DNA of 64,000 nucleotides from Sphingomonas sp. JUb134. Lineage in GTDB: Bacteria; Pseudomonadota; Alphaproteobacteria; Sphingomonadales; Sphingomonadaceae. The first letter of the stretch is position 1. Each line of letters starts with the position of its first letter. A program made the position numbers and the translations under genes. The notes beneath the pieces are model-generated. The model worked only from the letters and a program-made list of their open reading frames with translations, ran no database searches and was not told where the DNA came from. The stretch is taken from contig NZ_SLYP02000001.1 of assembly GCF_004341505.2 (NCBI RefSeq), positions 2,876,501 to 2,940,500 of the forward strand. Reading direction: 5' to 3'. Positions 61,485 through 64,000 of this stretch are shown one piece after another.

Positions 61485-62162
61485 ATGAAGTCAGTGCGAA
61501 CCCTGATCGCCAGCGCGGCCCTTGCGGCGGCAACCTACGCCGCCCCCGCCTCCGCGCAGTTCTTCTTCAAGTCGCCTGAGCTGTCGGGTGCGCGCGTGAC
61601 GGGTGCCGAGCCCGGCATCACCGTCCAGGCGCTTCCCGGCGCGACCGGTGACGAACTGCGCGCGGCGTTGGCCTGGAACCTGCGCGCGGGCCTCAACGTC
61701 GCCGCGCTTCAGTGCCAGTTCGAGCCCACGCTGCTGACCCTCAACAACTACAACGACCTGCTCGACACCCATGCGGACGAGCTGAAGCGCAGCTACGAGA
61801 TCCTGGCGAAGTACTTCGAGCGCAACGCCAAGACCAAGAAGGAAGGGCAGAACGCGCTCGACCAGTTCGGCACGCGTGTCTACTCGAGCTTCTCGACCGT
61901 CTCGGCCCAGCTCAACTTCTGCCAGGCGGCGGGCGAGATCGGCCAGGAGGCGGTGTTCACGCCCAAGGGCCAGTTCGGGGCACTTGCGGAACAGCACATG
62001 CGCAAGCTCCGGAACAGCCTGGTTCCTTCGAGCGAGCAGCAGTTCCCCGGCGGCTTCTACCAGCGCTCCCTCACCAACATGGAGCCGCTCACCCGGCCGA
62101 AGTGCTGGAAGAAGGGCACCTGGCAGGACAAGCGCTGCGGCGCCTACCCGCTGCTCGGCTGA
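61485..62162 (+). CDS. Secreted conserved protein of unknown function
   Basis: 225 residues with a signal peptide (MKSVRTLIASAALAAATYAAPASA) then QFFFKSPELSGARVTGAEPGI. It contains four cysteines (ALQCQFEPTL, LNFCQAAGE, RPKCWKKG, DKRCGAYP), suggesting disulfides in the periplasm, and a helical core (YEILAKYFERNAKTKKEGQNALDQFGTRVYSSFSTVSAQ). GAGAGG precedes ATG. I recognise no domain. It seems free-standing, 322 bases from the DUF-like lipoprotein. Confidence 0.75.
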   Translation: MKSVRTLIASAALAAATYAAPASAQFFFKSPELSGARVTGAEPGITVQALPGATGDELRAALAWNLRAGLNVAALQCQFEPTLLTLNNYNDLLDTHADELKRSYEILAKYFERNAKTKKEGQNALDQFGTRVYSSFSTVSAQLNFCQAAGEIGQEAVFTPKGQFGALAEQHMRKLRNSLVPSSEQQFPGGFYQRSLTNMEPLTRPKCWKKGTWQDKRCGAYPLLG

Positions 62163-62181
62163 TCCGGATCCGGGCTGCGGA

Positions 62182-62814
62182 TTACCGCAGCCCGAGCAGC
62201 TTGTGCGTCTGGAGAGACAGGCGCCATTTCGGCCGGGCGAGCACAAGCGCGACCGCCGCTTCCCGGTTCGCATCCGCCTGAGGATCGTCGAGCGGCTGGG
62301 CCAGGAAATTGGCGAAGTCCCAGCCCTCGATCTCCTCCAAGTCCAGGCCCGCCTGTGGCCACACCAGCTTCAGCTCGTCACCCCGGCGTTGCACCACGGT
62401 GCTGCCCGCCTTGGGGCTGATACATACCCAGTCGATTCCCGGGTGCGCCGGGATCGTGCCGTTGCTTTCGATCGCGATGGTGAAGCCGGCCGCGTGCAGC
62501 GCCTCCACCAGCGCATCGTCGATCTGGAGCATGGGCTCCCCGCCCGTCAGCACGACGAAGCGGCGCTCGGCGCCGGGTCCCCAGAAGCCCTCGACCGCCG
62601 CGACCAGTGCCGCCGCATCGGCGAACTTCCCCCCGCCCTCGCCATCGGTTCCGACGAAGTCGGTATCGCAGAAGCGGCATATTGCGCTCGCACGGTCGAC
62701 CTCGCGCCCGCTCCACAGGTTGCACCCCGCAAAGCGCACGAACACCGCCCGGCGACCGGCGTGCACGCCCTCGCCCTGCAACGTCAGGAACATCTCCTTG
62801 ACGGCGTAGCTCAC
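62182..62814 (-). CDS. queE: 7-carboxy-7-deazaguanine synthase QueE
   Basis: 210-residue radical SAM enzyme of queuosine synthesis. The start reads (GTG)SYAVKEMFLTLQGEGVHAGRRAVFVRFAGCNLWSG and the cluster cysteines are spaced as C-x14-C-x2-C (CNLW...CRFC), the variant QueE pattern, then GGEPMLQ and ESNGT. The GTG at 62814 is 16 bases after queC, giving a normal length. It makes 7-carboxy-7-deazaguanine from CPH4. Confidence 0.93.
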   Translation of the reverse strand: MSYAVKEMFLTLQGEGVHAGRRAVFVRFAGCNLWSGREVDRASAICRFCDTDFVGTDGEGGGKFADAAALVAAVEGFWGPGAERRFVVLTGGEPMLQIDDALVEALHAAGFTIAIESNGTIPAHPGIDWVCISPKAGSTVVQRRGDELKLVWPQAGLDLEEIEGWDFANFLAQPLDDPQADANREAAVALVLARPKWRLSLQTHKLLGLR

Positions 62815-62830
62815 GATATCAGCGCCCCGT

Positions 62831-63517
62831 TCAGGCCGCAGCGGTGGCGTAGCGGGTCGGGTCCGGCACGCCTGCCTCCTCGAAACCCTTCGAGCGCAGC
62901 CGGCAGCTGTCGCACAGGCCGCAGTGAAGGTCGCCCTGCGGGTCATAGCAGGACCAGCTGATGCCCAGGTCGAGGCCCAACCGGGTGCCTTCGCGCACGA
63001 TGTCGGCTTTGGTCATGTGCTGGAGCGGCGCGTGGATCTTGAACCCCTCGCCCTCCACCCCGGCCTTGGTCGCCAGCGCTGCCAGATGCTCGAAGCCGGC
63101 GATGAACTCCGGACGGCAGTCCGGATAGCCCGAATAGTCGAGCGCGTTCACGCCGATGAACAGGTCGCGCGCGCCCGCTGCCTCGGCCCAGCCGAGCGAC
63201 AGGCTCAGGAAGATGGTGTTGCGGGCCGGCACATAGGTGATCGGGATCCCGGGGGCGACGCCGTCCTTCGGAACGGCGATGTCGGCGGTCAGTGCCGATC
63301 CGCCGAACGCGGAAAGGTCCAGCGACAGGGTCACGTGCCGGTCGGCACCGAGCGCCGCAGCGACGCGGCCGGCGGCGGCCAGCTCGATCTGGTGGCGTTG
63401 GTTATAGTCCACCGACAGGGCAAGGAGACGATATCCCGCCTCGCGTGCGAGCGCGGCGGAAACCATGGAGTCGAGGCCGCCCGAGACGAGGGCGACGGCA
63501 AAAGGCTGATCGGTCAT
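62831..63517 (-). CDS. queC: 7-cyano-7-deazaguanine synthase QueC
   Basis: 228 residues. ATP-PPi loop SGGLDS at residues 12-17 ([16 protein letters not shown]), [37 protein letters not shown] and the zinc-binding tail [19 protein letters not shown]. It converts 7-carboxy-7-deazaguanine to preQ0 using ATP and ammonia. The ATG at 63517 is the natural start before the P-loop. It forms a queC-queE operon with its neighbour. Confidence 0.96.
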   Translation of the reverse strand: MTDQPFAVALVSGGLDSMVSAALAREAGYRLLALSVDYNQRHQIELAAAGRVAAALGADRHVTLSLDLSAFGGSALTADIAVPKDGVAPGIPITYVPARNTIFLSLSLGWAEAAGARDLFIGVNALDYSGYPDCRPEFIAGFEHLAALATKAGVEGEGFKIHAPLQHMTKADIVREGTRLGLDLGISWSCYDPQGDLHCGLCDSCRLRSKGFEEAGVPDPTRYATAAA

Positions 63518-63599
63518 GATGCCGCATCCGCTAGGCCCAGATGCGTCGCGCCGCAACCGTGCGACGCGGCAACCCATTGTTCCGCCGGGTAGACCGGTC

Positions 63600-63633
63600 A
63601 AAAAAAGAGGGCCCGCCGGTCCGGCGAGCCCTC
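63600..63633 (-). terminator. Intrinsic terminator of the DUF4142 gene
   Basis: Minus strand: a GC-rich stem of about 11-13 bases (GAGGGCTCGCCGG... GGCGGGCCCTC) followed by a run of seven T (plus-strand A-run at 63600-63606). It ends the gene at 63658 and separates it from queC. Confidence 0.92.
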
Positions 63634-63657
63634 CTCCATGTCACCTTCTGGCGCGGC

Positions 63658-64000
63658 TTACATGCCGCCCGGTGCGCTCTGCAGGTGCGCCAGGTGCTTC
63701 TCGATGATCGGCACGGCCGAGTCCGCCACCTGCTTCAGCGCCGGGTCCTGCCCGTCGGTCGAATAGCCCTTGTGCAGCGACCAGGCCGCGCGATGCGCCT
63801 CGGCCTGCTGCTGCATGTAGAGCGCGTCGAAGCTGTCGGCATCCGCCGCCTTCAGGGCCGCGATCTTGGCCGCATTCGGCTCCGAAAGCGCGCTCGGCGG
63901 GCGCTTGACCTTGGGCTCCGTCTTCGGGAGCGCCGCCATCAGCGCCTTGGTGGTGGTGGTATGATCCGTGATCATCTCGCGCGCGAACGCCTTGGTCGCG
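63658..64000 (-). CDS. DUF4142-family protein, C-terminal part (5' end outside window)
   Basis: At least 113 residues are visible, running off the window edge with KAFAREMITDHTTTTKALMAAL, which matches the DUF4142 signature (xFAxxMxxDHT), then a helical bundle (ALSEPNAAKIAALKAADADSFDALYMQQQAEAHRAAWSLHKGYSTDGQD). Such proteins are usually small secreted, ferritin-like-folded proteins of unknown function. The internal ATG at 63975 is not the true start because the coding frame continues to the left edge of the strand. Confidence 0.85.
   Translation of the reverse strand, partial: ATKAFAREMITDHTTTTKALMAALPKTEPKVKRPPSALSEPNAAKIAALKAADADSFDALYMQQQAEAHRAAWSLHKGYSTDGQDPALKQVADSAVPIIEKHLAHLQSAPGGM

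Overview
The window looks like chromosomal DNA of a high-GC alphaproteobacterium, most probably a Sphingomonas-type sphingomonad. This is inferred from gene content and order: a murJ end followed by trpS, then mutM-rpsT-dnaA facing ubiE-ubiB, coaBC-dut, a Wzx/Wzy and GumB/GumC-type exopolysaccharide locus, and petABC next to apt. No tRNA, rRNA, insertion sequence or CRISPR array was found.

Layout. (1) 0-13.2 kb is housekeeping: murJ end, trpS, a divergent HxlR regulator/PRISE reductase pair, dnaA-rpsT-mutM on the minus strand, then a tightly packed plus-strand run ubiE, ubiB, a membrane protein, coaBC, a lipoprotein pseudo-hydrolase, dut, a small secreted protein, a ThiF/MoeB-like E1 enzyme and a DsrE-like protein, where most consecutive genes overlap by 1 to 22 bases. 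(2) 13.2-42.4 kb is a large surface-polysaccharide locus. It holds nucleotide-sugar enzymes (galU, wecB, wecC), an export operon (wza, wzc and a TPR/jelly-roll protein), a nonulosonic (sialic-like) acid module (NeuA-HAD fusion, NeuB-like synthase, sialyltransferase-like protein), two Wzy/ligase-type proteins, one Wzx flippase, two GT-B proteins, two polysaccharide pyruvyl transferases and two convergent paralogous initiating phosphoglycosyltransferases. The middle part (about 29.5-38.8 kb) is visibly less GC-rich than its surroundings and is probably the exchangeable core. (3) 42.7-48.5 kb holds an FKBP isomerase and rpsU, then a signalling operon (EAL phosphodiesterase, TPR histidine kinase, single-domain receiver) whose upstream region has a perfect CtrA-type site, shared with a divergent 20-codon gene. 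(4) 48.7-51.1 kb returns to sugar nucleotides: UDP-glucose dehydrogenase and a UDP-glucuronate epimerase-like enzyme. (5) At 51.1-51.7 kb lies an isolated, shortened Cas5d-like gene with no other cas gene or array. (6) 52-64 kb is again housekeeping: DMT permease, apt, the cytochrome bc1 operon petABC, trmL, hemF, a GNAT, two related membrane proteins, lipB, a low-complexity lipoprotein, queC-queE and the end of a DUF4142 gene.

How it works together. GalU and Ugd make UDP-glucose and UDP-glucuronate; WecB/WecC make UDP-ManNAc and UDP-ManNAcA; NeuB and NeuA would supply a CMP-activated nonulosonic acid. Two membrane transferases can start chains on undecaprenyl phosphate, glycosyl and pyruvyl transferases extend and decorate them, Wzx flips them, two candidate polymerases join them and Wza/Wzc export them. 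The duplicated initiation and polymerisation steps suggest two polymers or one with two modes. The cell-cycle-type control site over the EAL/kinase operon may link c-di-GMP turnover to this surface programme (inference).
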